Shown in pieces: positions 27,042 through 36,019 of a stretch of 64,000 bases of DNA. The translations under genes were made by a program, and so were the position numbers. The notes beneath the pieces are model-generated. The model saw nothing but the letters and a program-made list of their open reading frames with translations, ran no database searches and was not told the origin of the DNA. Position 1 is the first letter of the stretch. Each line of letters starts with the position of its first letter. Source of the DNA: Paenibacillus sp. (lineage in GTDB: Bacteria; Bacillota; Bacilli; Paenibacillales; YIM-B00363); assembly GCF_031177825.1 (NCBI RefSeq), contig NZ_JAPSKE010000016.1, positions 39,774 to 103,773 of the forward strand. Reading direction: 5' to 3'.

Positions 27042-28688
27042 ATGAAAATGCACAAGTCATTCGGATGGATCATGACGTTCGCGCTGTTCGCCGGGGCGCT
27101 GGCGGCATGCAGCGGCGGCGGAGGCGGGGGCGAAGGCGCAGCAGAGACGCCGTCCGCGCAGCAGCCTTCGGCGAAGACGGAATCGGGCGGGGGCGAGACG
27201 ACGCCGCCGGCGGGGAACGGCCAGAAGGTCACGCTGTCGTATTGGGCGGGCATCAGCCCGAGCCAATCGCAATCGCTGCAGACGTTCAACGACGCGCTCA
27301 TGTACCAAGAGCTGGAGAAGCGCACCGGCGTTCATATCGAATTCCAGCATCCCGCCGTCGGCAGCGAGAAGGAGCAGTTCAACCTGATGATCGCCTCGGG
27401 CGACCTGCCTGACATGATCGAGTACAACTGGACGTCCTACCCGGGCGGCCCCGAGAAGGCGATCGCGGACAACGTGCTCATCGAGCTGAACGACGTGATC
27501 GAGCAGCACGCTCCGAACCTGAAGAAGTACTTGGACGAACATCCGGACATGAAGAAGCAGGTCGTAACCGACTCCGGCAAGATGTACGTGTTCCCGAGCA
27601 TCGGCATCGGCAACCACGGCGTCCAGAGCGGTCTCATGCTTCGCAAGGACTGGCTCGACGACCTCGGGCTCGACGTGCCGCGCACGGTCGATCAGTGGAC
27701 GGAGACGCTCCGGCGCTTCAAGGCGGAGAAGGGTGCGACGGCGCCGTTCACGATTACGCTCGGCAACTTGAACCTTCAACAGTTCAACGGCGCGTTCAAC
27801 GTCGGCACGGAGTTCTATCTGGACGGCGGCGCCGTCAAATTCGGCCCGATCGAGCCGGGCTACAAGCAATACCTGCAGATGCTGAACGCATGGTACGAGG
27901 AAGGGCTGCTCGACCCGGACTTCGCGACGCAGGACGGCGCGGGCTTCGACGCGAAAATCATCAACGGCAACGCCGGGGCGTTCTACGCGTACATCGGCGG
28001 CGGCATGGGCAAGTATTTGCCGGCGCTCATGGAGAAGGATGCGGGCAACGACCTCGTCGCCGCGCCGTACCCGGTGCAAAACGAAGGCGACGAGCCGCGC
28101 TTCATCACGACGCCGTACGAATACCGCGGCACCGGCAGCGTCGGCATAACGCCTTCGAATAAGAACGTCGAAGCCTCGGCGAAGTGGCTCGACTATTACT
28201 TCTCGGAGGAAGGCCACATCCTGAAGTCGTTCGGCGTCGAGGGCGTCACGTTCAACGACGAGAACGGCTATCCGCGATACTCCGATCTGATTACGAAAAA
28301 CCCGGACGGCTTGTCCGTCGGCGACGCGATGAACAAATATTTGCGCGTGGCCTCGCCGGCCGTCGGCTTCGTCGGCGACGACCGCTACTCGGAGCAATAT
28401 TATGCGTTCGATCAGCAGAAGGCGGCTTCGGCCATCTTCAGCGAGCACCAAGCGAACGCGCTCGAGACGCGGCTGCCGCTCGTCAGCCACACGCCGGAGG
28501 AAGCGAACGAGCTCGCGACGATCATGGCCGAGGTGAACACATTCCGCGAGGAGATGTTCCTGAAGTTCGTCATGGGTTCCGAGTCGATTGACAATTTCGA
28601 TGCGTACGTCGAGCAGCTGAAGAAGATGAACATCGAACGGGCGATCGAGCTGAAGGCCGCCGCGGTCGAGCGGTACGCCCAGCGGTAA
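27042..28688 (+). CDS. Extracellular solute-binding lipoprotein (LplA-type)
   Basis: A 548-residue sugar-binding lipoprotein. Signal sequence with lipobox ALAAC at about residues 19-23, then a Gly/Ser/Pro linker of about 30 residues. Family-1 solute-binding features follow: VTLSYWAGISPSQSQS, LPDMIEYNWTSYPGG, MLRKDWLDDLGLDVPRTVDQWTETLRRF and a C-terminal KWLDYYFSEEGHIL. This LplA/YtcQ-type family binds oligosaccharides at the cell surface. AGGAGG lies 10 bases upstream. Followed by a stem-loop and then two permeases; no ATPase gene is present, as is usual where an MsmX-type ATPase works in trans. Confidence 0.85.
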   Translation: MKMHKSFGWIMTFALFAGALAACSGGGGGGEGAAETPSAQQPSAKTESGGGETTPPAGNGQKVTLSYWAGISPSQSQSLQTFNDALMYQELEKRTGVHIEFQHPAVGSEKEQFNLMIASGDLPDMIEYNWTSYPGGPEKAIADNVLIELNDVIEQHAPNLKKYLDEHPDMKKQVVTDSGKMYVFPSIGIGNHGVQSGLMLRKDWLDDLGLDVPRTVDQWTETLRRFKAEKGATAPFTITLGNLNLQQFNGAFNVGTEFYLDGGAVKFGPIEPGYKQYLQMLNAWYEEGLLDPDFATQDGAGFDAKIINGNAGAFYAYIGGGMGKYLPALMEKDAGNDLVAAPYPVQNEGDEPRFITTPYEYRGTGSVGITPSNKNVEASAKWLDYYFSEEGHILKSFGVEGVTFNDENGYPRYSDLITKNPDGLSVGDAMNKYLRVASPAVGFVGDDRYSEQYYAFDQQKAASAIFSEHQANALETRLPLVSHTPEEANELATIMAEVNTFREEMFLKFVMGSESIDNFDAYVEQLKKMNIERAIELKAAAVERYAQR

Positions 28689-28700
28689 TCGCCGCGCGGC

Positions 28701-28732
28701 CCGGAACCCGACGACGCCGCGTCGGGTTCCGG
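28701..28732 (+). terminator. Intra-operon stem-loop after the binding-protein gene
   Basis: CCGGAACCCGAC and GTCGGGTTCCGG form a 12-base stem around 8 bases, 12 bases after the stop. No T-run follows, so it more likely stabilises the binding-protein mRNA or attenuates transcription of the permease genes than fully terminates. Confidence 0.6.
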
Positions 28733-28777
28733 TACCGCCAACCTAACTAACTTAGAATGTGTGGTGACGAACGCATC

Positions 28778-29698
28778 ATGATGAAAGTTTGGTCGAACGC
28801 CATTCGCAAAGACTTCCGCTTGCACAAGTATTTGTACATCATGATTTTTCCGGTGGCGCTTCATTACCTGCTCTTCCAGTACGTCCCCATGTACGGCGCG
28901 ATCATCGCGTTCAAGGATTATCATGTGGCCAAGGGGCTGTTCGACAGTCCTTGGGTCGGATGGAAGCACTTCGTAGATTTCTTCGACAGCTATTACTTCT
29001 GGAGATTGCTCACGAACACGTTCATGCTCAATCTGTATCAGCTGTTGTTCGTGTTCCCCGCCCCGATCTTGTTCGCGCTGCTGTTGAACGAACTGGTCGG
29101 CAAGCAGTTCAAGCGTCTCGTCCAAACCGTAACATACCTGCCGCACTTCATCTCGCTCATCGTCATCTGCGGCATGATCACGCAGTTCGTCTCGCGCGAC
29201 GGCGTCATTACCGACCTGCTCGTCTGGCTCGGCATGGAGCGGACGGCGCTGCTCGGCCAACCCGAGAACTTCCGGACGATCTATATCGTCTCGGACATCT
29301 GGCAGACGATCGGCTGGAGCTCGATCATCTATCTGGCCGCGATCAGCGGGGTCAATCCGGAGCTGTACGAGGCTGCGCGCATGGACGGCGCGGGCCGCGG
29401 GAAGCAGATGCTCTACGTCACTCTGCCCGGCATCGCCCCGATCATCGTCATTTTGCTCATTCTGAAGATCGGGAGCATGCTGGATATCGGCTTCGAGAAA
29501 ATCATCCTGCTGTACAACCCGAATACGTATGCCACGGCGGACGTCATCAACACCTTCGTCTACCGGCGCGGTCTCACCTCGACGCTGGAGTTCAGCTACG
29601 CGACGGCGGTCGGCTTGTTCCAATCGACGGTGAACTTCCTGATGCTCGTGTTCGCGAACTGGTTCAGCCGCAAGGTCAGCGAGACCAGTCTATGGTAA
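28778..29698 (+). CDS. Sugar ABC transporter permease (LplB-type)
   Basis: A 306-residue inner-membrane permease with six predicted membrane segments. It opens with LHKYLYIMIFPVALHYLLFQYVPMYGAIIAFKDY, typical of LplB/YteP-type permeases. The cytoplasmic EAA loop that contacts the ATPase is NPELYEAARMDGAGRGKQMLYVTLPGI. The start is uncertain: ATG codons at 28757, 28778 and 28781 are in frame, and 28778 has GGTGACG upstream. The second permease follows after 16 bases. Confidence 0.85.
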   Translation: MMKVWSNAIRKDFRLHKYLYIMIFPVALHYLLFQYVPMYGAIIAFKDYHVAKGLFDSPWVGWKHFVDFFDSYYFWRLLTNTFMLNLYQLLFVFPAPILFALLLNELVGKQFKRLVQTVTYLPHFISLIVICGMITQFVSRDGVITDLLVWLGMERTALLGQPENFRTIYIVSDIWQTIGWSSIIYLAAISGVNPELYEAARMDGAGRGKQMLYVTLPGIAPIIVILLILKIGSMLDIGFEKIILLYNPNTYATADVINTFVYRRGLTSTLEFSYATAVGLFQSTVNFLMLVFANWFSRKVSETSLW

Positions 29699-29714
29699 GG
29701 AGGGAGGACATCCG

Positions 29715-30599
29715 ATGAAACTGCGAAAAGGCGCCGCGTCCCTCGCGTTCGATACGCTCAACGTCGCGCTCATGCTGGTCATGATCGTCATTACGTTATA
29801 CCCGTTCGTCTACGTGCTCATGTCGTCCCTCAGCAATTCGATGCTGCTCCTCTCGCATACGGGCTTGCTGCTGAAGCCGCTCGAGTTTACGACGGACGCC
29901 TACGCGCTCGTGTTCCGCAACCCGAACATCGCGACGGGCTTCCGCAACACGCTGTTCCTGACGACGGTCGGCACGATCGTCAACCTGACGCTCACGAGCT
30001 TCGGCGCCTATGTGCTTTCGCGCCGCGGGGTGCCCTGGACGCGTCCCGTCATGCTCTTGATCGTCTTTACGATGTTCTTCTCCGGCGGCCTCATCCCGTC
30101 GTACCTGCTCGTCAACAACTGGCTGCACCTCGGCAATACGCTCGCCGCGTTGATCATTCCCGGCGCGATCTCGACTTGGAACTTGATCATACTGCGCACG
30201 TCGTTCGCTTCGATTCCGGAAAGCTTGATCGAATCGGCCCGCATCGACGGAGCGCAGGATTTCACGATTTTGTTCCGCGTCGTCGTGCCGCTATCGATGC
30301 CGGTCATCGCCGTCATGATCTTGTTCTACAGCGTCGGCCATTGGAACGCTTGGTTCCAAGCGATGATTTACTTGCGCGATCGGGAGCTGTTCCCGGTCCA
30401 GCTCATCCTGCGGGAAATTCTCATCCAGAACAGCACGCAATTCATGGCGTCCGACGCCGCGGCCGGCGACGTGCAGGCGGTCGGGGAGAGCATCAAATAC
30501 GCGACGATCGTCGTCGCGACGCTGCCGATCCTCGTCGTCTACCCGTTCTTGCAGAAATATTTCGTGAAAGGTGTTATGATAGGGTCCATTAAGGGGTGA
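29715..30599 (+). CDS. Sugar ABC transporter permease (LplC/YtcP-type)
   Basis: A 294-residue partner permease with six membrane segments, starting just after GTAAGGAGGGAGG. The EAA loop reads ESLIESARIDGAQDFTILFRVVVPLSMP, and the C-terminus ends with the family-typical YPFLQKYFVKGVMIGSIKG. With the preceding permease and the lipoprotein it forms an oligosaccharide importer of the CUT1 class. Only about five bases separate it from the AraC gene that follows, so importer and regulator are co-transcribed. Confidence 0.9.
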   Translation: MKLRKGAASLAFDTLNVALMLVMIVITLYPFVYVLMSSLSNSMLLLSHTGLLLKPLEFTTDAYALVFRNPNIATGFRNTLFLTTVGTIVNLTLTSFGAYVLSRRGVPWTRPVMLLIVFTMFFSGGLIPSYLLVNNWLHLGNTLAALIIPGAISTWNLIILRTSFASIPESLIESARIDGAQDFTILFRVVVPLSMPVIAVMILFYSVGHWNAWFQAMIYLRDRELFPVQLILREILIQNSTQFMASDAAAGDVQAVGESIKYATIVVATLPILVVYPFLQKYFVKGVMIGSIKG

Positions 30600-30604
30600 G
30601 GCGG

Positions 30605-32938
30605 ATGAGGAAGTGGCGCTCGAACAGCATTTTGTTCGCCTGGCTGCGCTCCTACGCGCTGGTGCTCCTCATTCCGCTCGCGATGATGGGCGTCATCTAC
30701 GCGCAGACGCAGCGGGTCATCGAGGACGAGATCAACCGCGCGAACTCCTCCTTGCTCGGCCAGCTGCGGGAGGAGATCGACTCGCAGCTCGAGCATGTGC
30801 AGCGGATGCGAGAGGTCGTCGCCTTCAATGCGCGGGTGCGCGGCCTGCTGTACGCGCCGGAGCGGCTGACGGCCGAGCATCGTCTGACGATGGTACAGGC
30901 ATTCGCCGACTTTCGAACCTACAGCTCGACGAATCGGTACATCGACACTTTCTACATCTATTACCGCACCGGCGACTTCATCGTGACCGACAAGGCGAAT
31001 TATGCGCCGGACGTATTTTTCCAGCTGTATTTGGCCGATACGGGCCTCACGTACGACGTCTGGCGGAAGTTTCTCGACGCGCCGCATCGGGGCGAATTCG
31101 TGAACGGGCAGGACGTCGGGGTGTCTCCCGGCGAAGGGGACATCTGGTTCACCCAGTCGCTCCCGATCGAAAACCCGAACGACCGCCTCGCGACGCTCGT
31201 CATCCATATGAATAAAGAGCGGCTGCAGGCCGCTTTAGAAAATATTCGCACGTACAACGGCGGCGACGCCTACGTCTTGGACGGCAACCGGCGGGTGTTG
31301 GCCGCCTCCGTCGGCGCGGCGGAGGGCGGACCGGCGCTTCCGACCGGGTGGGAGCCGACGGAGCATACCGGCGTCGTCCGTCATACCGGCAGCGGCGAGG
31401 AGGTCGTCGTCTCGTATATCCGGTCGTCCATGCTGGACTGGACGTACGTCTATTCGCTGCCGATGCGCCTTTATGCCGAGAAGGCCGGGTACGTTCGCAA
31501 TCTGACGCTGCTCACGCTGCTCATCGCGGTCGTGCTCGGCGCGCTGACGGCCGTCTTCGCCGCGCGGCGAAACTACGTCCCGATCCGCCGCCTCGTGGAC
31601 AGCGTGTCGCTTCGCTCCAAGGTGGAGCCGCATCGCGCCCGCAACGAGCTTCAGTATATCGGGGAGACGCTCGAAGAGGCGCTCGAGCGGAACGAGACGA
31701 TGCGGCGCGAGCTCGACAAGCAGAACGTCGTCTTGCGTTCGAATCTGATCGTTCGTCTGCTGAAGGGGCGGCTCGAGCGGAACTTCCCGCTCGAATCCGC
31801 GCTCGAGGAATACCGCATCCGATTTTTATCCGACGACTTCGCCGTGCTGCTCTTCTATATCGAAGACTTCAGCGGCTTATTCCGCGCGGAGGAGCGAGAC
31901 GTCGAGAAGAACCTCCGGTTCGTGCACCTCATCCTATCCAACATCGTGGAGGAGCTGGCGAGCCGCAAGCATCGGGGGTGGGTCGCCGAGTCGGACGAGA
32001 TGCTCGCGTGCCTCGTCAACTTCGCGCCCGGCACGACGGCGGCGCAGGCGAAGCAGGACGTGCAGCGCTTGCTCGAGGAAGCCCGCAGCTTCCTCGGCGA
32101 GCGGTTCCGCATCGAATTCACGAGCTCGTTCGGCGGCGTCCACCGCTCGGCCGAAGCGATCCCGACCGCGTACCGCGAGGCGATGGAGGCGATGGAGTAC
32201 CGGATGCTGCTCGGCGCCGGCACGACGATCGACTACGAGCAAATTCGCGAGCCCGGCGCGTCTTACGCGTATCCGCTGGAGAAGGAGCAGCAGTTCATCA
32301 ATCACGTGAAGTCGGGCAGCTTCGAGATGGCGAAGGCGATCATGGACGAGGTGATCGAGCGCAATCTGCAGGAGAGCCCGATGTCGATCGACATGGCGCG
32401 CTGCTTCATGTTCGACTTGGTCAGCTCGATGATGAAGGCGTCCGCGGAGGCGGCTTCGGGGAAGTGGGAGCTGCTAGAGGAAAACCAGCGCGCGTTGCAG
32501 GCGATGCTGCAGGAGCAGACCGTCGCCAGCATGCGCGCGCGTATGACGGAGTTTCTCGAGAGCGTCTGCACGCACGTCGAAGCGCGGAAGAAGAGCCGCA
32601 ACGTCCGGCTGAAGGATGAGATGCTCGCCTACATCGAGGAGTCGTACCGGGATCCGAACCTGTCCGCCGCGACGCTGTCCGATACGTTCGCGCTGCATCC
32701 GTCGTACGTCTCTCGGTTTTTCAAGGAACAGACCGGCGATACCGTGTCCGATTACATCAACCGGCGCCGCATGGCGAAGGCGAAGCTGTTGCTGCAAGGG
32801 GAAGACGCCGCGATCAAGGCGGTGTCCGAGGAGGTCGGCATCTACAGCATCAGCACGTTCATCCGGCTGTTTAAGAAATACGAAGGCGTGACGCCGGGCG
32901 TGTACCGGGACATCCATAAGGAACAAAATAAGGCATGA
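30605..32938 (+). CDS. Membrane-anchored AraC-family sensor/transcription activator
   Basis: A 777-residue one-component regulator. Membrane segment at about residues 10-30, an extracytoplasmic sensor region (about 31-290), a second membrane segment LTLLTLLIAVVLGALTAVFAA (about 297-317), a cytoplasmic linker with helical segments, and a C-terminal AraC double helix-turn-helix: LSAATLSDTFALHPSYVSRFFKEQTGDTVSDYINRRR then AVSEEVGIYSISTFIRLFKKYEGVTPG. The ATG at 30605 is preferred over the GTG at 30596 because AAGGGGTGAGG then sits at the right distance. Such regulators are typically placed with LplABC importers and sense the ligand-loaded binding protein or sugar. It is the prime candidate to bind the TTGCGCAT direct repeats in front of four local transcription units. 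Confidence 0.85.
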   Translation: MRKWRSNSILFAWLRSYALVLLIPLAMMGVIYAQTQRVIEDEINRANSSLLGQLREEIDSQLEHVQRMREVVAFNARVRGLLYAPERLTAEHRLTMVQAFADFRTYSSTNRYIDTFYIYYRTGDFIVTDKANYAPDVFFQLYLADTGLTYDVWRKFLDAPHRGEFVNGQDVGVSPGEGDIWFTQSLPIENPNDRLATLVIHMNKERLQAALENIRTYNGGDAYVLDGNRRVLAASVGAAEGGPALPTGWEPTEHTGVVRHTGSGEEVVVSYIRSSMLDWTYVYSLPMRLYAEKAGYVRNLTLLTLLIAVVLGALTAVFAARRNYVPIRRLVDSVSLRSKVEPHRARNELQYIGETLEEALERNETMRRELDKQNVVLRSNLIVRLLKGRLERNFPLESALEEYRIRFLSDDFAVLLFYIEDFSGLFRAEERDVEKNLRFVHLILSNIVEELASRKHRGWVAESDEMLACLVNFAPGTTAAQAKQDVQRLLEEARSFLGERFRIEFTSSFGGVHRSAEAIPTAYREAMEAMEYRMLLGAGTTIDYEQIREPGASYAYPLEKEQQFINHVKSGSFEMAKAIMDEVIERNLQESPMSIDMARCFMFDLVSSMMKASAEAASGKWELLEENQRALQAMLQEQTVASMRARMTEFLESVCTHVEARKKSRNVRLKDEMLAYIEESYRDPNLSAATLSDTFALHPSYVSRFFKEQTGDTVSDYINRRRMAKAKLLLQGEDAAIKAVSEEVGIYSISTFIRLFKKYEGVTPGVYRDIHKEQNKA

Positions 32939-32950
32939 AGCCACACGCAG

Positions 32951-32983
32951 GACGCCTGACGGTCGAGCGACGACCGGGGCGTC
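32951..32983 (+). terminator. Terminator after the AraC sensor gene
   Basis: GACGCC and GGCGTC outer arms with an inner CGGTCG/CGACCG stem, followed by TTTTCGTTT, 12 bases after the stop. Confidence 0.75.
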
Positions 32984-32991
32984 TTTTCGTT

Positions 32992-33489
32992 TCAGACCCA
33001 ATGGGTTTTCCGATATGCCGACGGGCTCGACTTCATATATTTCGTAAACACGCGGCTGAAATAAACCGCGTTCTGAAACCCGCACTGTTCCGCGATTTCG
33101 TCCAACGTCAGCTCGGCGTCGGAGAGCAGCGCCCGGGCTTTCGCAAGCCGCGCCTCGGTGGCGTAGCGAACGGGGGAGACGCCGTACGCCGCTTGGAAGC
33201 GGCGCGTGAGCTGCGACGGTCCGATGCGCAGACGTTCCGCGAGCTGCTGCAGCGACAGCCGGCCTTCGAGCGCATGCTGCCTTATGTACGCCGCCGCTCG
33301 CTCCATCAGGGGATCGCCGCAGCGATTCCCGCTCCGCTCGGCCTGCCTCCGGGCGCGAACGGTCAGATACAGCAGGTCGAGGAGCAGGTGCTCGCCCTCT
33401 TCCTTGTCTCTGCGGTCCGGAAATAAGAGCAGCAGGAAAAATACGACATGAAGGCAGGGGCGTAACCTATGAAGAGAGAAGTTCGAGCG
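32992..33489 (-). pseudogene. Truncated AraC-family regulator
   Basis: The C-terminal double helix-turn-helix is intact (LSLQQLAERLRIGPSQLTRRF; LTLDEIAEQCGFQNAVYFSRVFTKYMKSSPSAYR), read leftwards from about 33306 to 32992. Upstream the same frame stays open to a TAA at about 33490 and encodes AraC-linker-like text (GEHLLLDLLYLTVRARRQ, then GDPL before MERAAAYIRQH), but contains no ATG, GTG or TTG before the internal Met at 33306. The cupin sensor domain is missing, and the open stretch overlaps the start of the divergent PhyH gene. A short DNA-binding-only protein from 33306 (104 residues) could still be made; a remnant is more likely. Confidence 0.65.
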
Positions 33490-34238
33490 TTAAGCTTCGA
33501 GCAGCTGCGAACGTATCGCGAGCAGGGCTATCTGGTGCTGCGGAACGTGTTCGCGGAGAAGGAAGCCGAGGTGATGCAGGTCGAGTGCGATCGGCTCTTG
33601 ACGCTGCCGGACTACACGAATCCTTATAACGTTCGCGCGGGACAAAGCGTTACGCGGACGGCTCGGTGAAAATCGAACGGCTCGACCCCGTGCACGACAT
33701 CTCGCCGGTGTTCGAGGAGCTTGTCCGCAACGAGAGAATCTTATCGCCGCTCCGCGATCTGTACCTCGACGAGCCGCTGTTGTTCAAGGATAAGCTGATC
33801 TTCAAGCTGCCGGGGGCCAACGGCTATCCGATGCACCAAGACGCCTCATGGTGGCAAGGGTTCCCGATCGAGGGGCTAGTTTCGGTCATGGTCGCCATCG
33901 ACGGGGCGAGCGTCGCGAACGGAGGTCTCGAGCTCTTCCCGGGCTACCACGACCGATTGCGTTCGACGCCGGGCGAGCTGCGCAATATGAACGCGGAGGA
34001 AATCGCGGAGATCGACGAGGCGCGGGGGGAGATCGCCGAGACGAACCCCGGGGACATCATCATCTTCCACTCCCTTGCGCCGCACCGGAGCGGACCGAAC
34101 TTGTCCGATCGAAGTCGGAAGCAGCTGTTTTTGACGTACCACCCCGCGAAGGACGGCCGATTGTACAAAGCGCATTATCAGCATTACGCACGGTACAGCC
34201 TCCACGGGAAAGACGCGAGCCGATACCATATGTTTTAG
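33469..34238 (+). pseudogene. Phytanoyl-CoA dioxygenase (PhyH)-family gene with a frameshift
   Basis: Two frames together make one PhyH protein of about 255 residues. The first (33469-33669) gives LSFEQLRTYREQGYLVLRNVF, the typical PhyH start, then runs into a premature stop. The second continues (from about 33640, read as KRYADGSVKIERLDPVHDISPVF) with the Fe-binding HxD in YPMHQDASWWQ, GGLELFPGYH and the distal His in SLAPHRSGPN. The shift lies near the GGGACAAAGCG stretch at about 33640 and corresponds to one missing base. This is a real pseudogene or a sequencing/assembly error. PhyH enzymes are Fe(II)/2-oxoglutarate oxygenases; the substrate is unknown. Confidence 0.75.
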
Positions 34239-34257
34239 CGGGACGGGGGCATGCGAC

Positions 34258-35043
34258 ATGTATGGGGAAAAGGGTAAGGACGCATCCGACGCCGGAAGAG
34301 CGGCCGTGCTGGGCACGGCGGGGCTGGTCGCCTTCTGGAATTTCCAAGACGCGGAAGGCGCCGCGAAGGTCGCCGACGGTCCGCATGCGTACGCGTTGGA
34401 GCCGAAGGGCGGGTTCATCCGCCGAACGGGGGACGGCCTCTTCGGACCGCATGCGATGGAGCTCGAGCGCGGACAGTGGCTGCGCCTGCCGCGGACCGCA
34501 TGCCCGGCGCTGCGCCTCGGCGGCGAAGGCGCGGCGGTGACCGTCGCCGCTTGGGTGAAGCGCAAGGACGTTCGGAGGCCGGAATGCCAAGCGATCGCCG
34601 GCATGTGGAACGAATCGGAGAAGAAGCGGCAGTATGGCCTGTTTCTGGACTTGCGCATCTGGGGAAGCGGTCATCAAGTATGCGGGCACGTCTCCGCGTC
34701 CGGCGGCCCGACGCCCGGGCACAAGTATTGCATGGACGCCTCGATCGGCTCGACGGCGGTGCCGTACGGGACTTGGAGCTTCGTCGCCTTCACGTACGAC
34801 GGCGCGTACGCGCGATCGTATTTGAACGGAACGCTGGATCGCCGCGACGGGTACAATCCGTACCCTTACCCGGACGGCTTATACGACGGGGGCGCCGACG
34901 GGGCCGACTTTACGGTCGGCGCCGTCCATCGGCACGGCGAGATGGGCAACTTTTTCGAGGGGACCTTAGGGGGGCTGGCCGTCTTCGACCGGGCGCTGAC
35001 CGAAGCGGAGATGGCGAGACTGCACCGCGCCGTACCCATATAG
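34258..35043 (+). CDS. LamG/concanavalin-like lectin-fold protein
   Basis: A 261-residue protein dominated by one LamG-type jelly roll: GLVAFWNFQDAEG at about 22-34, AAVTVAAWVKRKD, the YGTWSFVAFTYDGAYARSYLNG core, and FEGTLGGLAVFDRALTEAEMARLH at the end. These domains bind glycans or act as accessory modules. No signal peptide is visible, which is unusual for LamG and leaves two possibilities: a cytoplasmic protein or a fragment cut from a larger one. It begins 19 bases after the PhyH frame ends, so it was probably co-transcribed, and it is followed by a hairpin. Confidence 0.7.
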   Translation: MYGEKGKDASDAGRAAVLGTAGLVAFWNFQDAEGAAKVADGPHAYALEPKGGFIRRTGDGLFGPHAMELERGQWLRLPRTACPALRLGGEGAAVTVAAWVKRKDVRRPECQAIAGMWNESEKKRQYGLFLDLRIWGSGHQVCGHVSASGGPTPGHKYCMDASIGSTAVPYGTWSFVAFTYDGAYARSYLNGTLDRRDGYNPYPYPDGLYDGGADGADFTVGAVHRHGEMGNFFEGTLGGLAVFDRALTEAEMARLHRAVPI

Positions 35044-35129
35044 AACGATTGCGAAAACTTACCCCATGATGCGGAACGCTTCCTTGGAGCCCAAAGGGAA
35101 AAGAGAATAACCATCGCGACACCCGCCGC

Positions 35130-35156
35130 GAGGCCGCCGGAATCCCCGGCGGCCTC
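35130..35156 (+). terminator. Terminator after the LamG gene
   Basis: GAGGCCGCCGG and CCGGCGGCCTC form an 11-base stem around 5 bases, followed by TTTC; 87 bases after the stop. Confidence 0.65.
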
Positions 35157-35244
35157 TTTCGCGCGGAGGGGAGTTATTGAAATGTGAGCGGATCGTCAGT
35201 GCTTCGGGGATTTCATTCGTCCCGGGTTTGGGTTACGATGAACC

Positions 35245-36000
35245 ATGGAGTCATTTTCCAATACCGGCGGCTGCCTGCCGTCGTCGACGGAGGGGACGAA
35301 ACTGGAACACTTCGCATGTCTGTACGTCATTCGCGGCGAACCGTACCGATCGGGGAACTGCATGAATCTATACTCTGAGGAAACGCTGGTCGGCCGATTG
35401 TCCAACCAGATGACGCCGGATGTCGCCTTCACCAACCCGTTCATTTCCAGGCAGCACCTCGTGATCCGGAAGGAGCGGGAGAAGGCGGTCCTTTACGACT
35501 TGGGGAGCCGGCACGGCACGGAAATCAACGGCGTACGGGTCGCGCCTCACACCCCGCATCCTCTCGACAATTTCGACATCATCAAGCTTGCCAAAGGGAT
35601 GATCGTCCTCCACTTCTCTTATTTGTTCGCGGATCAAACGCTTGAAATCGAGCCGTTCAGCATCGCCAAGCGGTTGGAAGCTCCGGAACCGCCGCTGACG
35701 ATCCATTGGGAGAAGCGGGAATGCGTCGTGGAAGGCAAGCGGATCCCGATGTCGGAGAAAGAATATTTGCTGATTCGCGTGCTTCATGAACATGCGAACC
35801 GGCTCGTTCCGTTGGAAAAGATTAAGTCCAGCGTATGGCCGGAACGATCGCCCGGAGCGGAGGGCGTTCCGGATGTGACGCTCGACGAATTGAACGCGCT
35901 CATCTATCGGGTCCGGAAAAAATACGGAAAAGACAACTTTCTCATCAGCGCCGTACGCGGCAGCGGATACGTGCTCGAATCGGAATTGAAAACGTCATAA
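35245..36000 (+). CDS. FHA-domain winged-helix transcription regulator
   Basis: A 251-residue cytoplasmic protein. FHA domain at about residues 25-125: ETLVGRLSNQ (GR of strand 3-4), FISRQHLVIRKE (the SRxH phosphothreonine site) and LYDLGSRHGTEINGVRV (the SxxGT and N contacts). The C-terminal about 100 residues form an OmpR/PhoB-type winged helix: PMSEKEYLLIRVLHEHANRLVPLEKI, LNALIYRVRKKYG and AVRGSGYVL. It should therefore read out Ser/Thr phosphorylation and bind DNA. It ends 19 bases before a MurA paralogue, so it may respond to PASTA-kinase cell-wall signals; that link is inference. The start is uncertain: the ATG at 35245 has only a weak ribosome site. Confidence 0.8.
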   Translation: MESFSNTGGCLPSSTEGTKLEHFACLYVIRGEPYRSGNCMNLYSEETLVGRLSNQMTPDVAFTNPFISRQHLVIRKEREKAVLYDLGSRHGTEINGVRVAPHTPHPLDNFDIIKLAKGMIVLHFSYLFADQTLEIEPFSIAKRLEAPEPPLTIHWEKRECVVEGKRIPMSEKEYLLIRVLHEHANRLVPLEKIKSSVWPERSPGAEGVPDVTLDELNALIYRVRKKYGKDNFLISAVRGSGYVLESELKTS

Positions 36001-36019
36001 CGAGAGTGGGAATAACCTC

